Part shown: positions 25,521 to 34,556 of the stretch, in pieces
Numbering within the stretch: the stretch's first letter is position 1
Layout: each line of letters begins with the position of its first letter
Assembly (NCBI RefSeq): GCF_017942085.1
Contig: NZ_JAGKSP010000002.1
Span: 124,001-188,000 of the forward strand
Source: Paenibacillus lignilyticus
Lineage (GTDB): Bacteria; Bacillota; Bacilli; Paenibacillales; Paenibacillaceae
DNA: 64,000 nt
Direction of reading: 5' to 3'
The notes under the pieces: model-generated
The model's database searches: none
What the model saw: only the letters and a program-made list of their open reading frames with translations
Told to the model about the DNA's origin: nothing
Program-made: the position numbers and the translations under genes

Positions 25521-25550
25521 AAAAGAGGGACCCTCTCGGGTCCCTCTTAA
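25521..25550 (-). terminator. Terminator of the gamma-SASP gene
   Basis: Perfect 11-bp arms AAGAGGGACCC (25523-25533) and GGGTCCCTCTT (25538-25548) with loop TCTC, followed on the minus strand by TTTTCATTT. Confidence 0.85.
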
Positions 25551-25580
25551 CTTACTGCTTCGTAAATACGGAAGCTATGT

Positions 25581-25709
25581 TTATTTTTCGGCTTTCTGTG
25601 AAGCGGCTTTTGTTGTTGCATTAGCGGAGTTTGCTGCGTTTTCTGACGCAAATTCTGCGTTGTATTTACTTTGGGCTGCATTAAATTTGTTGTTTTTATT
25701 TTTCGCCAT
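25581..25709 (-). CDS. Gamma-type small acid-soluble spore protein (SspE-like)
   Basis: A 42-residue protein rich in Asn, Ala, Gln and Lys, starting MAKNKNNKFNAAQ and containing YNAEFASENAA. That matches the F-x-T-E-F-A-S-E repeat of Bacillus SspE; only one copy is present, against two in Bacillus. Gamma-SASPs serve as an amino-acid store in the spore and are degraded at germination. GGGGAGGTG lies before the ATG. Upstream is a sigma-G-like promoter (25736-25766) and downstream a strong terminator, so this is a single-gene unit made in the forespore. A different frame over the same stretch encodes a 62-residue ORF that has no such support. Confidence 0.85.
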   Translation of the reverse strand: MAKNKNNKFNAAQSKYNAEFASENAANSANATTKAASQKAEK

Positions 25710-25735
25710 TCCTGCTCACCTCCCCGTACAACCAA

Positions 25736-25766
25736 TAGTATGGCAAGGCCGGGAACAGTTTATGTA
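25736..25766 (-). promoter_or_regulatory. Sigma-G-like promoter of the gamma-SASP gene
   Basis: On the minus strand TACATA (25766-25761; consensus TGAATA/TGCATA) is separated by 18 nt from CATACTA (25742-25736), which is the full sigma-G -10 consensus. Confidence 0.65.
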
Positions 25767-25785
25767 AGCCGGAAATGAATTATTG

Positions 25786-26304
25786 TTAAATCATTTTGTC
25801 GCGTAAATACCGCTTCGTTCGATGGATTCGGGCTTTAATGGTACCGACCGGAACCTGCATCACGGCTGCGATTTCAGCATCCTTAAAGCCATAATAGAAT
25901 TTGTACAGCAGCATAGCCCGAGACGCCGGATCCAGCATATCGAGCAGCTCGTTGATCTCCAGCATGACCGCCGCTTCATCTCGATAACCGGCGTCTTGCG
26001 ACCTGCAGATGGACTCCATTTCGTTTGAAGGGCGCATCCGGGCTGCTTTCTTATTCAAGTTCAATGCAATATTGGATGTAATCACTTTCGCCCATGAGAA
26101 TAGCTTGCTGCGTTCTCGCAGCGTGCCTTGCTTCGTGAGCATCCGTACCCATGCTTCCTGAACGGCATCCTGGGCATCTGACTTATTATGCACCTTCCCA
26201 TAGGCTACATGAATCATCTCCTTATAGAGCTCAAGCAGCTTGTCCTCATACGCCTCTAATTGAAATAATACATTTGGCTCTGTACGGGATGATTCAATGT
26301 TCAT
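25786..26304 (-). CDS. ECF-type RNA polymerase sigma factor
   Basis: A 172-residue sigma-70 family factor with only regions 2 and 4. Region 2 includes KSDAQDAVQEAWVRML and LFSWAKVITSNIALN; region 4 is LDPASRAMLLYKFYYGFKDAEIAAVMQVPVGTIKARIHRTKRYLRDKM. No anti-sigma gene follows or precedes it: the downstream neighbour is the SASP gene and the upstream one a 3D-domain protein. Its control is therefore unclear. A good cre-type CcpA site overlaps the expected transcript start (26328-26341). The spacing of GAGGG to the ATG is 9 nt. Confidence 0.88.
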   Translation of the reverse strand: MNIESSRTEPNVLFQLEAYEDKLLELYKEMIHVAYGKVHNKSDAQDAVQEAWVRMLTKQGTLRERSKLFSWAKVITSNIALNLNKKAARMRPSNEMESICRSQDAGYRDEAAVMLEINELLDMLDPASRAMLLYKFYYGFKDAEIAAVMQVPVGTIKARIHRTKRYLRDKMI

Positions 26305-26327
26305 GGATATCCGCCCTCATATATAGG

Positions 26328-26341
26328 TGGTAGCGCTTTCA
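26328..26341 (-). promoter_or_regulatory. Candidate cre (CcpA) site at the ECF sigma promoter
   Basis: The minus strand reads TGAAAGCGCTACCA, one mismatch to TGWAANCGNTNWCA. It lies just downstream of an extended -10 (TG-T-TAGAAT, 26356-26348), at about +1 to +14. Confidence 0.5.
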
Positions 26342-26367
26342 ACGTGTATTCTAACATACCTTTTCCG

Positions 26368-26406
26368 CAAAAAAAAGAGAATATTCAGCAATCGCCGAAC
26401 ATTCTC
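26368..26406 (-). terminator. Terminator of the 3D-domain gene
   Basis: GAGAATATTC pairs with GAACATTCTC around a GC/GC inner stem (26377-26406), followed on the minus strand by eight T. Confidence 0.8.
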
Positions 26407-26416
26407 TCTATGTCGA

Positions 26417-27001
26417 TTAGGACTCAAGCAGCTCTCTTGGGATCGTCTTCTCCGCCGTGACCGCTTCATTCAGCTCATTCAGCCAAGCTTCCGTCAGCTT
26501 GCCGTTGCCGCGCCGCAGCACCTTAACGGTAACCTTGCGTTTTCCCCACTGCTTGAATACCTGTTTCCTTGTTTCAAAATACAAATCGATCTTCTTCCCT
26601 TTAATCGCTGAACCGGTGTCTGCTACGATTCCATATCCATATCCGGGCACGTACAGCAGCGTTCCTATCGGAAACACTTTGGGATCTGCGGCGATTGTCG
26701 ATACAAATGCTCTTCGCACGCGAACACCGGAATACGTGATTCCGTATTGCGGATGCCCCGGCCGCTTACCAGTCGATTCTACACCTGCAGTGTAACCTGT
26801 TGCGATCACTTGAATGGGCTTGAATGACTTCACTTTCGGCTGTTTGTTGACCGGTTGCTGCGTCTGAGTGAATTGGCGCTCAAGCTCTGCCCCTACACTG
26901 TAGGCTGCCGTACAGTCTGCAAACAACAGAACGATTATCATCATCATCCCTGCTGTACTGATGGTAAAAACACGTTGAAACGACAAAAAGCTTGTCATCA
27001 T
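26417..27001 (-). CDS. Exported 3D-domain protein, YuiC-like
   Basis: A 194-residue protein. Residues 9-34 form a signal anchor or signal peptide (hydrophobic run [15 protein letters not shown]). The C-terminal domain (about 65-165) is a 3D domain: [45 protein letters not shown] with the conserved Asp residues. YuiC and related stationary-phase proteins cleave peptidoglycan glycan strands as lytic transglycosylases. It is a single gene between thrS and the ECF sigma gene. AAGGAGG lies about 12 nt before the first of two ATG codons. Confidence 0.82.
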   Translation of the reverse strand: MMTSFLSFQRVFTISTAGMMMIIVLLFADCTAAYSVGAELERQFTQTQQPVNKQPKVKSFKPIQVIATGYTAGVESTGKRPGHPQYGITYSGVRVRRAFVSTIAADPKVFPIGTLLYVPGYGYGIVADTGSAIKGKKIDLYFETRKQVFKQWGKRKVTVKVLRRGNGKLTEAWLNELNEAVTAEKTIPRELLES

Positions 27002-27090
27002 CTGGGTTGTTATCCTCCTTAGTTCGAAGGATACCCAAGTGCGACAAGCTTTATGCGGCAGCCGGCATCATGTACCAGCGCAGGAAATGA

Positions 27091-29028
27091 TTAGATTTGT
27101 TTCTCGGCAATTTGCGTTTTCAGCAACGCGATCAGCTCTGATACCGGCATGGAGCCCAGGTCACCTTCACCGCGTTTACGCACGGAGACGGATTCCGAGT
27201 TGGCCTCATTCTCACCGACAACGAGCATGTACGGAGCTTTCTCCAGCTGTGCTTCGCGGATCTTATAGCCGAGCTTCTCATTGCGAAGGTCGGATTCAAC
27301 GCGGATACCTGCAAGCTGCAGCTTCGCTTCAAGCTCACGCGCATAAGCTTCGTAGGCAACCGAAACCGGGATGATTTTGGCTTGAATCGGAGACAGCCAG
27401 AGCGGCAATGCACCGGCGAAGTTCTCCAGCAAGAATGCTGTCATACGCTCCATTGTGCTGATAATACCGCGGTGGATAACGACCGGACGATGTTTCTTGC
27501 CGTCGTCGCCAACGTATTCCAATTCGAAACGCTCCGGAAGCAGGAAGTCCAGCTGTGCAGTCGAGAGTGTTTCTTCTTTGCCAAGCGCTGTCTTGATTTG
27601 AACGTCGAGCTTCGGTCCGTAGAACGCCGCTTCGCCTTCTGCTTCGAAGAACGGCAGGCCAAGCTCTTCCACAACCTCGCGAAGCATGCGCTGCGACATT
27701 TCCCACATTTCATCGTTTTGGAAGTACTTCTCTGTATCCTGCGGATCACGGTAGGATAGGCGGAAACGATAATCCTTGATGCCGAAATCCTCATAAACTT
27801 GGCGAATTAGCGTAACAACGCGCGCGAATTCTTCTTTGATCTGATCCGGACGGCAGAAGATATGAGCGTCATTAAGTGTCATCGCACGTACGCGGTGCAG
27901 CCCTGTCAGAGCGCCGGACATTTCGTAACGGTGCATAGTGCCAAGCTCAGCAATACGAACCGGAAGATCACGATACGAACGCATATCCGACTTGAACACC
28001 ATCATATGATGCGGGCAGTTCATTGGACGAAGAACGAGTTCCTCGTTATCCATGATCATTTTCGGGAACATATCCTCGCTGTAGTGCTCCCAGTGTCCGC
28101 TTGTTTTGTACAATTCAACGTTAGCCAGAACCGGCGTGTAGACATGTTGATAGCCTAGGCTTTCCTCCAAATCTACGATATATCGCTCCATTGTTCTGCG
28201 CAGACGCGCGCCGTTTGGCAGCCATAGCGGAAGTCCTTGTCCGACTTCACGGGAGAAGGTAAACATCTTCAGCTCACGGCCGAGTTTACGGTGATCGCGT
28301 TTCTTTGCTTCCTCCAGGAAATGAAGATGCTCGTCGAGCTGCGCTTTCTTAGGGAATGCTGTGCCGTAAATGCGCTGCAGCATTTTGTTCTTGGAATCTC
28401 CGCGCCAGTAAGCACCGGCTACGCTTAGCAGCTTGAACGCTTTAATCTTGCCTGTGGAAGGCAAGTGCGGTCCACGACATAGATCAAAGAACTCACCTTG
28501 ATCATAGATCGTAATTTGCGAATCGGCAGGCAAGTCGCGAATAAGCTCTAATTTCAGCGGATCGGCAATCTCCGTGAAGATTGCGATCGCTTCTTCGCGG
28601 CTTACGACGCGGCGGCGAATTGGCAAATCCTCCTGCACGATGCGTTCCATTTCTTTCTCGATTTTGACCAAATCTTCAGGCGTGAGGGACTGCTCCATAT
28701 CGATGTCATAATAGAAGCCGTCTTCGATTACAGGTCCAATACCAAGCTTTACATCGTTGTTGCCGAACAGACGCTTGATGGCTTGCGCCATTAAATGCGC
28801 AGTACTGTGACGATACACTTCAAGACCGTCAGCGGATTCGACGGTCACGATTTCAAGCGCAGCATTGCCTTCAAGAGGCGTATAGACATCTACCACTTTA
28901 CCGTCCACTTTCCCCGCAATCGCATTCTTGCGCAGACCATTGCTGATGGAACCTGCAACTTCTTCAATTGTTGTGCCTTGCTCGTATTCCCGGACAGCGC
29001 CGTCCGGCAGCTTAACTTGAATCGCCAT
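27091..29028 (-). CDS. thrS: Threonine-tRNA ligase
   Basis: A 645-residue class II aminoacyl-tRNA synthetase of full length. The TGS domain (residues 1-65), editing domain with [10 protein letters not shown] and the C-x-x-x-H region [12 protein letters not shown], catalytic core with motif 2 ([25 protein letters not shown]) and C-terminal anticodon-binding domain are all present. It charges tRNA-Thr. The start at 29028 (AGGAGG 10 nt upstream) is preferred over 29082. It is preceded by a T-box leader with a terminator, so its expression depends on uncharged tRNA-Thr. Confidence 0.97.
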   Translation of the reverse strand: MAIQVKLPDGAVREYEQGTTIEEVAGSISNGLRKNAIAGKVDGKVVDVYTPLEGNAALEIVTVESADGLEVYRHSTAHLMAQAIKRLFGNNDVKLGIGPVIEDGFYYDIDMEQSLTPEDLVKIEKEMERIVQEDLPIRRRVVSREEAIAIFTEIADPLKLELIRDLPADSQITIYDQGEFFDLCRGPHLPSTGKIKAFKLLSVAGAYWRGDSKNKMLQRIYGTAFPKKAQLDEHLHFLEEAKKRDHRKLGRELKMFTFSREVGQGLPLWLPNGARLRRTMERYIVDLEESLGYQHVYTPVLANVELYKTSGHWEHYSEDMFPKMIMDNEELVLRPMNCPHHMMVFKSDMRSYRDLPVRIAELGTMHRYEMSGALTGLHRVRAMTLNDAHIFCRPDQIKEEFARVVTLIRQVYEDFGIKDYRFRLSYRDPQDTEKYFQNDEMWEMSQRMLREVVEELGLPFFEAEGEAAFYGPKLDVQIKTALGKEETLSTAQLDFLLPERFELEYVGDDGKKHRPVVIHRGIISTMERMTAFLLENFAGALPLWLSPIQAKIIPVSVAYEAYARELEAKLQLAGIRVESDLRNEKLGYKIREAQLEKAPYMLVVGENEANSESVSVRKRGEGDLGSMPVSELIALLKTQIAEKQI

Positions 29029-29118
29029 ACCCTTCGTTCCTCCTGGATGTGGTTCTTGCGGCCGCATCATCATGCATCGCAATACCGAAATTTAACAATC
29101 TATGCGGCATGCAGCCAA

Positions 29119-29404
29119 CAAAAAAAGCACGCATCCCGCAAAGGGACGAGTGCTCTAATAGACCCGTGGTTCCACCCTAGTTCAATCAGCGCCTAACCGT
29201 ACCGGAAGCTGATCCTTGTAGACGTCCTATAACGGGAACGGCCCGGTGCAGCTTACTACCAAACTTCATGATGAAGCGTGAGTTCAACTGGACAGCTACA
29301 AAGGGGTATATCGCCACTGCTTCGCGAGGAAATTTCAGCCTAGGTTCCTCTCTCTGAATCGAGCATCGCTGGTGATACATGTCTTTGTCATTGCCTTTAC
29401 ATGT
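29119..29404 (-). ncRNA. T-box leader of thrS
   Basis: The minus-strand leader contains AGGGTGGAACCACG (29178-29165), the T-box sequence that pairs with the NCCA end of uncharged tRNA. It is followed by a terminator stem (29126-29137 with 29143-29154) and seven T. The 5' part has the AGAGA element of stem I. A possible ACC (Thr) specifier is at 29307-29305, which I hold with low confidence. Uncharged tRNA-Thr should favour the antiterminator and switch thrS on. Confidence 0.92.
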
Positions 29405-29409
29405 GAATT

Positions 29410-29439
29410 ATTATAATCTGACACCAACTGACAGGTCAA
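29410..29439 (-). promoter_or_regulatory. Sigma-A promoter of the thrS T-box transcript
   Basis: TTGACC (29439-29434) and TATAAT (29415-29410) with an 18-nt spacer on the minus strand. Confidence 0.75.
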
Positions 29440-29464
29440 GCCTATATTGCGGTGTAATTTCTTC

Positions 29465-30463
29465 TCATGGAATGACATTGCGTACCCGCTTCTCCGAAAC
29501 GACGTCGGTCGTCTGCACAACCGGCAGTCCTTGCTCATCGAAGAAGTAGCTGCAATGGCCGCATGTGCAGCATAACCGCACCCGATGCTCGAATATGGTT
29601 TCTAATGTGCGCATGACAGGCAGCTCCGGCTGCCGGGTGTGTATGACGATCTGCTGCGGCGACACCGTAATCAGCGTACTTACAATCATGTCCTCCATAT
29701 TCATTTCAGACTCCAGCATCTCCGCTACGATGCGGTCGGCCGGTACGGTTTCCAGCATTTGAAACTCTTGATCGTAAAGGACGAAGTCGCTGCCTCCCTT
29801 GTGCAGCACATGCACGATCGGAAGCTTCACTTCCTGCATCCGGACGAAATATTTAAGCAGCGAAATAAATTCCTGGTATTGCTTATCCATTACATATTCA
29901 TCCACTGCATAAGCAACGACTTCCTTCAGTTCTTGCCAGTAAGCGGCAAGTCTAAACGTAACGAAGCCATCGAGATGCAAACGGGTGTTGCTGCTCAGAA
30001 ACTGCTCGATCTCATCGGCCACTTTCCCCATCCGACGCTCTCTGTCCGAACGCAGCAAAGCGGTATCGGTATCATCTTCTTGAACGGCCGGAACGGCAGC
30101 GCCGTAGAGAATATTTTGGCAATATCGCTCCAGCACTTCGATCTCTTTCACCACTTCATAATGAAACTGCTTGCGAATAATGGCCTTCAACAGCATGGGC
30201 TCCAGCTCAGACATGATGTAACGCGCAAAGGCGGCTGCGGATCTTCGATACATCTGAGGACCATCCGCAGCGAGCTTAAAGTCTGCAAGGTCAACGAGAC
30301 ATGATATTTCCATCGTATCGTATTCAGGCCTTGTAAAGCTCACGAAGGGAACGGCGGTATCCTTATCGCTATGTAAATCGACAAATTCCTCGCTCAAACA
30401 ATGGTGCAGTCGATCAATCGCTTCACGGGAAGCCGAAAGCAAAGAAACAGTGAACAGTTCCAT
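29465..30463 (-). CDS. ytxC: YtxC-like sporulation protein
   Basis: A 332-residue protein of the YtxC family, starting MELFTVSLLSASREAIDRL at 30463 (TTAGGAG 7 nt upstream). YtxC is a sporulation-linked protein of unknown biochemical role. As in Bacillus subtilis, the gene lies directly upstream of thrS, which supports the call. A C-x-C-x-x-C cluster near the C-terminus (LCCTCGHCSYFF) could bind a metal. There is no membrane helix. The frame continues upstream to 30742 but that part has no start support and no family likeness. Confidence 0.85.
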   Translation of the reverse strand: MELFTVSLLSASREAIDRLHHCLSEEFVDLHSDKDTAVPFVSFTRPEYDTMEISCLVDLADFKLAADGPQMYRRSAAAFARYIMSELEPMLLKAIIRKQFHYEVVKEIEVLERYCQNILYGAAVPAVQEDDTDTALLRSDRERRMGKVADEIEQFLSSNTRLHLDGFVTFRLAAYWQELKEVVAYAVDEYVMDKQYQEFISLLKYFVRMQEVKLPIVHVLHKGGSDFVLYDQEFQMLETVPADRIVAEMLESEMNMEDMIVSTLITVSPQQIVIHTRQPELPVMRTLETIFEHRVRLCCTCGHCSYFFDEQGLPVVQTTDVVSEKRVRNVIP

Positions 30464-30738
30464 AGGCTCACTCCTAAAAGTTTTTGCGAACAGCAGCCTG
30501 CTAATCAGCAGACTGGATATGGTGGCCGGACATTCGGCTGATTGGGCGTTAAACGAGCAGACGGATGGTCTCGGTAGGGTCATTTCCATACGTATTCCAG
30601 AGGTCAAATCGGGCTTCCTTAACAGTATATGGTTCTGCAAAAGCATATATACGATGTAGCCATTGGCACAGCTGGTGAGCGATTGGAATGGAAGGGCAAT
30701 CGTGGCATATTTCTCGGCATTCTTTGTTCGCTTAAACA
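30464..30738. other. Intergenic region between ytxC and mqnC
   Basis: Together with the terminator to its right this stretch is about 340 nt without a gene. It should hold the ytxC promoter, but no convincing boxes for sigma-A or a sporulation sigma stand out. Open frames here lack ribosome binding sites. Confidence 0.5.
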
Positions 30739-30782
30739 ACAAAAGCTTCCCTTCAGGAATTGCAATTCCTGAAGGGAAGCTT
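30739..30782 (-). terminator. Terminator of mqnC, 40-nt perfect palindrome
   Basis: 20-nt arms at 30743-30762 and 30763-30782 are exactly complementary without a spacer. The minus strand continues with TTTTG. It lies 20 nt past the mqnC stop codon. Confidence 0.85.
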
Positions 30783-30801
30783 ATTATATCGTCGTCTGTA
30801 T

Positions 30802-31938
30802 TTAGTTCTGCATAATAAAGTCGTTCTGTGCCATTTCGGATTCGTTATACATCTTCAGAATCTCGTAACGCGTGTTGCGCTGCGCCGGGATTTTGCCTGT
30901 TTCACGAATTAAGCGAAGAATGGAATCAATGTTGACCTTATGCGTCGTTCCGGCTGCTGAAACCACGTTCTCTTCAATCATCGTGCTGCCGAAATCATTA
31001 CAGCCGTAGGAAAGCGAAAGCTTGCCCACTTCCGGCCCCATGGTCACCCATGAAGATTGGAAATTATCGATATTGTCGAGCGTAATCCGGCTGATCGCCA
31101 ATGTTTTCAAATACTCTTCAGGCGTTGCTTTCTCCCGCTTCATATTCGTGTTCTCCGGCTGGAATGTCCACGGAATGAACGCCAGGAACCCTTTGGAGTT
31201 ATAACCGTTCGCAATGCACTCATCCTGCGCATCGCGGACACGAAGCAAATGCAGCGCACGCTCTTCCATCTCTTCACCGAACCCGATAACCATCGTAGCT
31301 GTCGTGTTCATGCCGATACGGTGAGCGGTCTTCATCACGTCCATCCAGTCCGTCCAGGAGCCCTTCAACCGGCTGATCTTACGTCTTGTCCGGTCATCGA
31401 GAATTTCGCCGCCGCCGCCCGGAAGGGAATCAAGTCCTGCACGATTCAGCTCGCGCAGCACCTCTTCCAGCGATTGTCCGCCTGAAAGCAATACCATCTT
31501 ATGAATCTCCGCCGGGGAGAAGGAATGCATCGTAATGCCGGGGTAATGCTGTTTGATCTTACGCAATAAGTCCAAATAGTACGAGAACGGCAGCTCCGGA
31601 TTCACGCCGCCTTGCATCAGAATCTCGGTTCCGCCGACATCCATTGTTTCTTTGATCTTCTGCAAAATGACTTCATCCGGAAGCACATAACCTTCCTTAG
31701 AGCCTGGTGCACGATAAAATGCGCAGAATCGGCAATATACATCGCATACGTTTGTATAGTTAATGTTCCGTCCGACAACGAATGTCGTTACCGGATCAGG
31801 ATGATGCCGCAGCATAATTTGATTGGCCACATGGCCCATTTTCTCAATTTCATCGGATTCAAAAAGTGTCACGCACTCCTCAAGTCCGATCCGTTCTCCT
31901 TGCAGTGCTTTATCTAAAATGCGATCTACCTGTTGCAC
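30802..31938 (-). CDS. mqnC: Cyclic dehypoxanthinyl futalosine synthase (radical SAM)
   Basis: A 378-residue radical SAM enzyme. The cluster motif C-x-x-x-C-x-x-C appears as CDVYCRFC within NINYTNVCDVYCRFCAFYR, which is typical of MqnC. It cyclises dehypoxanthine futalosine in the futalosine route to menaquinone. The start is taken as GTG at 31938: GAAGGAGG lies 8 nt upstream, and the resulting N-terminus M-Q-Q-V-D-R-I-L-D-K fits the family, whereas the frame to 31974 has no site. The other mqn genes are not adjacent. Confusion with MqnE is the main alternative. Confidence 0.87.
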   Translation of the reverse strand: MQQVDRILDKALQGERIGLEECVTLFESDEIEKMGHVANQIMLRHHPDPVTTFVVGRNINYTNVCDVYCRFCAFYRAPGSKEGYVLPDEVILQKIKETMDVGGTEILMQGGVNPELPFSYYLDLLRKIKQHYPGITMHSFSPAEIHKMVLLSGGQSLEEVLRELNRAGLDSLPGGGGEILDDRTRRKISRLKGSWTDWMDVMKTAHRIGMNTTATMVIGFGEEMEERALHLLRVRDAQDECIANGYNSKGFLAFIPWTFQPENTNMKREKATPEEYLKTLAISRITLDNIDNFQSSWVTMGPEVGKLSLSYGCNDFGSTMIEENVVSAAGTTHKVNIDSILRLIRETGKIPAQRNTRYEILKMYNESEMAQNDFIMQN

Positions 31939-32052
31939 GTCGGAGACCTCCTTCTCTATCAACATATCCGTCACTTGCTACGTTTCAACTAATACTACCA
32001 CAAACGCCAACCAGCGTCATTCACCGACATCGGCCGAAAAAGCCAGCCTAAA

Positions 32053-32090
32053 CGGCGAAAAACGCGGCTAGTCCGCCGGGACTGCCGCGT
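32053..32090 (-). terminator. Terminator of the metA-metI-metC operon
   Basis: 12-bp stem with one bulge (32062-32074 and 32079-32090), followed by TTTTTC on the minus strand. A second hairpin with AGGCGGA/TCCGCCT arms overlaps the metC stop region (32112-32163). Confidence 0.75.
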
Positions 32091-32162
32091 ATCGCATTAT
32101 TTGCGCCTTATAGGCGGATTGGATTCCCTACGAAGCCGAAGCTTCGAAGGGAGCATTCCGCC

Positions 32163-33350
32163 TTATTCCCCTTTAAGCGCCTGTTCCAGATCCGCAATCA
32201 GGTCATCGATATCCTCAAGGCCGACGGAATAACGAAGCAAACCATCCGTAATCCCGCGTTCATGACGAACCTCGCGCGGCATCGCCGCATGCGACATCAT
32301 CGCCGGATAAGACAGAATACTTTCAACAGCGCCAAGACTTACCGCTACAAGCGGAAGCTTCACACGGCTGAGAACGGCTTTGGCGCGTTCGCCGTCGCCC
32401 ACATCGAAGGACACGACTGCGCCGTACCCCTTCGATTGTTTCTCATGCACGTCGCGGCGCGGATGGTTCGCAAGACCCGGATAATACACGCGGGTTACAT
32501 CCGGGTTGTTATCAAGCCATTCCGCCAGCTTGCGAGCGCTGCGCTCGCTGTGCTCCATGCGCGCTTGCAGCGTCTTCATGCCGCGGATCAGCAGCCATGA
32601 TTCTTGCGTACCCAGAACGGTGCCAAGACCGTTCTGCAGCTGCTTCAGCCTGCGGCCGAGGCTTTCTGTTGCCACAACGGCAAGGCCCGCAAGCACGTCG
32701 CTGTGCCCGCCCAGAAACTTCGTAGCACTGTGCAGGACGATATCAACCCCGAGCTCGATTGGGCGCTGATGGTACGGCGTCATAAATGTATTGTCCAGCA
32801 GCGTAATCAGCTCATGCTCCTTCGCCCATGCCGCGATTTCACCGATATCGGTTATTTTCAGCGTCGGGTTAGAAGGCGTCTCCATGAAGACCGCCTTCGT
32901 GTTCGGCTGGAGCGCTGCTTTCACGGCTTCAAAGTCCGTCATGTCCACGAAGGTGGATTCGATGCCAAGACGGTTCAGCACCGTTGTCAGCAGGCGGTAG
33001 GTACCGCCGTAAACGTCCTCGGTTACGATGATATGATCGCCCGTCGAGAACAGCAGGAACGCCGTCGAGATGGCAGCCATGCCGGATGCAAACGCAAAGC
33101 CGCGAACGCCGCCTTCAAGCAGCGTAATGTAATCTTCCAAAGCTTGACGCGTCGGATTGCCGGAGCGGCTGTAATCGTATGTCGGCGGATTGAAGATATC
33201 GTGATGATGGAAGGTGGAAGCTTGATAGATCGGCACGCTTGATGCGCCGGTTTGCCCGTCGATCTCGGCGCCGAAGTGAATCAATTTCGTTGCAAATTGC
33301 TTCTCGGTGGTGTCATTGCCTTTGCCCTTGTCCGGATTCTGCTCTGCCAT
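32163..33350 (-). CDS. metC: Cystathionine beta-lyase (Cys/Met metabolism PLP enzyme)
   Basis: A 395-residue trans-sulfuration enzyme. Typical motifs are YDYSRSGNPTRQALE, FASGMAAISTAF, VYGGTYRLL, ETPSNPTLKITDI and the PLP-lysine region HSATKFLGGHSD. It cleaves cystathionine to homocysteine, pyruvate and ammonia. Its Shine-Dalgarno site (GGGGAGG) lies inside the last codons of metI, 7 nt upstream, so translation is tightly linked. A cystathionine gamma-lyase role is possible from sequence alone; the operon favours methionine synthesis. Confidence 0.9.
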   Translation of the reverse strand: MAEQNPDKGKGNDTTEKQFATKLIHFGAEIDGQTGASSVPIYQASTFHHHDIFNPPTYDYSRSGNPTRQALEDYITLLEGGVRGFAFASGMAAISTAFLLFSTGDHIIVTEDVYGGTYRLLTTVLNRLGIESTFVDMTDFEAVKAALQPNTKAVFMETPSNPTLKITDIGEIAAWAKEHELITLLDNTFMTPYHQRPIELGVDIVLHSATKFLGGHSDVLAGLAVVATESLGRRLKQLQNGLGTVLGTQESWLLIRGMKTLQARMEHSERSARKLAEWLDNNPDVTRVYYPGLANHPRRDVHEKQSKGYGAVVSFDVGDGERAKAVLSRVKLPLVAVSLGAVESILSYPAMMSHAAMPREVRHERGITDGLLRYSVGLEDIDDLIADLEQALKGE

Positions 33351-33356
33351 GATGGT

Positions 33357-34517
33357 TTATGCCTCCCCAAGCTCACGTTTTGCTGCTTCAAAGGCTTGCG
33401 CCAAATCTGCGATCAAATCATTCACATGCTCAATGCCGACTGAGAAACGAAGCAGACGGTCGTCTACGCCGATTTGCTGGCGAATTTCCAGCGGAATATC
33501 CGCATGGGTTTGAACAGCCGGATACGTCATCAGCGACTCCACGCCGCCAAGGCTTTCTGCGAAAGCAATCAGCTTAATATGACGGAGGATCGGTTCTACA
33601 TAAGCAGCTTTCTTCAAGCGGAAGGAGAAAATGCCCGTGTTACCGGAGGATTGACGGTTCTGTACCTCATGACCCGGGTGATGAGGCAGCGCCGGGTAGT
33701 ACACATCCTCGATTACTTCATGCGTCAGCAGCCAGTTCGCGATCGCAGTCGCATTCGCTTGATGGCGTTCCATCCGCAGCGCCAGCGTCTTCATGCCGCG
33801 CATCAGCAGCCATGAATCCTGAGGTCCCAGAACAGCGCCGAGCGAGTTATGCAGGAATCCCATCTCAGCGGACAGCTCCTTGCCCTTCGTGACAATAAGG
33901 CCTGCAAGCACGTCATTGTGGCCGCCAAGGTACTTCGTCGCGCTGTGCACGATGACGTCGGCACCAAGCTCAATCGGACGTTGGAAGAACGGAGTGAGCA
34001 GCGTGTTATCTACAATGGACAGCAAACCTTTGGACTTCGCCCATGAACAAACGCGCTCCAAATCCGTTATCATCATCAGCGGATTCGTCGGAGTCTCGAT
34101 CAAGATGGCTTTCGTAGCCGGCGTAACCAGCTGGTTCATCGCATCGATATCATTCGTATCCACGTAAGAAGCTGACACGCCAAAGCGAGTCATAATCTTC
34201 TCCAGCAAGCGGTATGTACCGCCGTACAGATCCAAGGAAACGAGCAAATGATCGCCTTGGCCAAACAGCGAGAAGACAGTCGTCAGCGCAGCCATGCCGC
34301 TGCTGCACGCAAACGCTGCGTCGCCGGACTCCAGCTCCGCAGCTGCCTCTTCCAGCACGCTGCGAGTCGGACTCTTCGTGCGGGCATAGTCAAAGCCGGT
34401 GCTTTCGCCAAGTTTCGGATGGCGGAAAGCTGTTGCTTGGTACACCGGGAAACTAATCGCTCCGGTAACCGGCTCTTTGATGGATCCAATTTGTGCTAAG
34501 CGGCTTTCTATTTTCAT
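33357..34517 (-). CDS. metI: Cystathionine gamma-synthase / O-acetylhomoserine sulfhydrylase
   Basis: A 386-residue PLP enzyme paralogous to metC. It has FDYARTKSPTRSVLEEA, CSSGMAALTTVFSLF, LYGGTYRLLEKI, ETPTNPLMMITDL and HSATKYLGGHND with the PLP lysine. In Bacillus MetI makes cystathionine from O-acetylhomoserine and cysteine and can use sulfide directly. GAGGGAG lies 9 nt before the ATG. It is the middle gene of metA-metI-metC, 39 nt after metA. Confidence 0.9.
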   Translation of the reverse strand: MKIESRLAQIGSIKEPVTGAISFPVYQATAFRHPKLGESTGFDYARTKSPTRSVLEEAAAELESGDAAFACSSGMAALTTVFSLFGQGDHLLVSLDLYGGTYRLLEKIMTRFGVSASYVDTNDIDAMNQLVTPATKAILIETPTNPLMMITDLERVCSWAKSKGLLSIVDNTLLTPFFQRPIELGADVIVHSATKYLGGHNDVLAGLIVTKGKELSAEMGFLHNSLGAVLGPQDSWLLMRGMKTLALRMERHQANATAIANWLLTHEVIEDVYYPALPHHPGHEVQNRQSSGNTGIFSFRLKKAAYVEPILRHIKLIAFAESLGGVESLMTYPAVQTHADIPLEIRQQIGVDDRLLRFSVGIEHVNDLIADLAQAFEAAKRELGEA

Positions 34518-34556
34518 CAGAAGTGACTCCCTCTCGTCGAATAATGACCTTCTTAT

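Noticed and set aside
25547-25735. 62-codon minus-strand frame over the SASP gene
   Set aside because: The overlapping frame has the SspE motif, ribosome binding site spacing and sigma-G promoter; this one has none.
29186-29380. 64-codon minus-strand frame in the thrS leader
   Set aside because: The segment is a T-box RNA; the frame is a by-product of the conserved structure.
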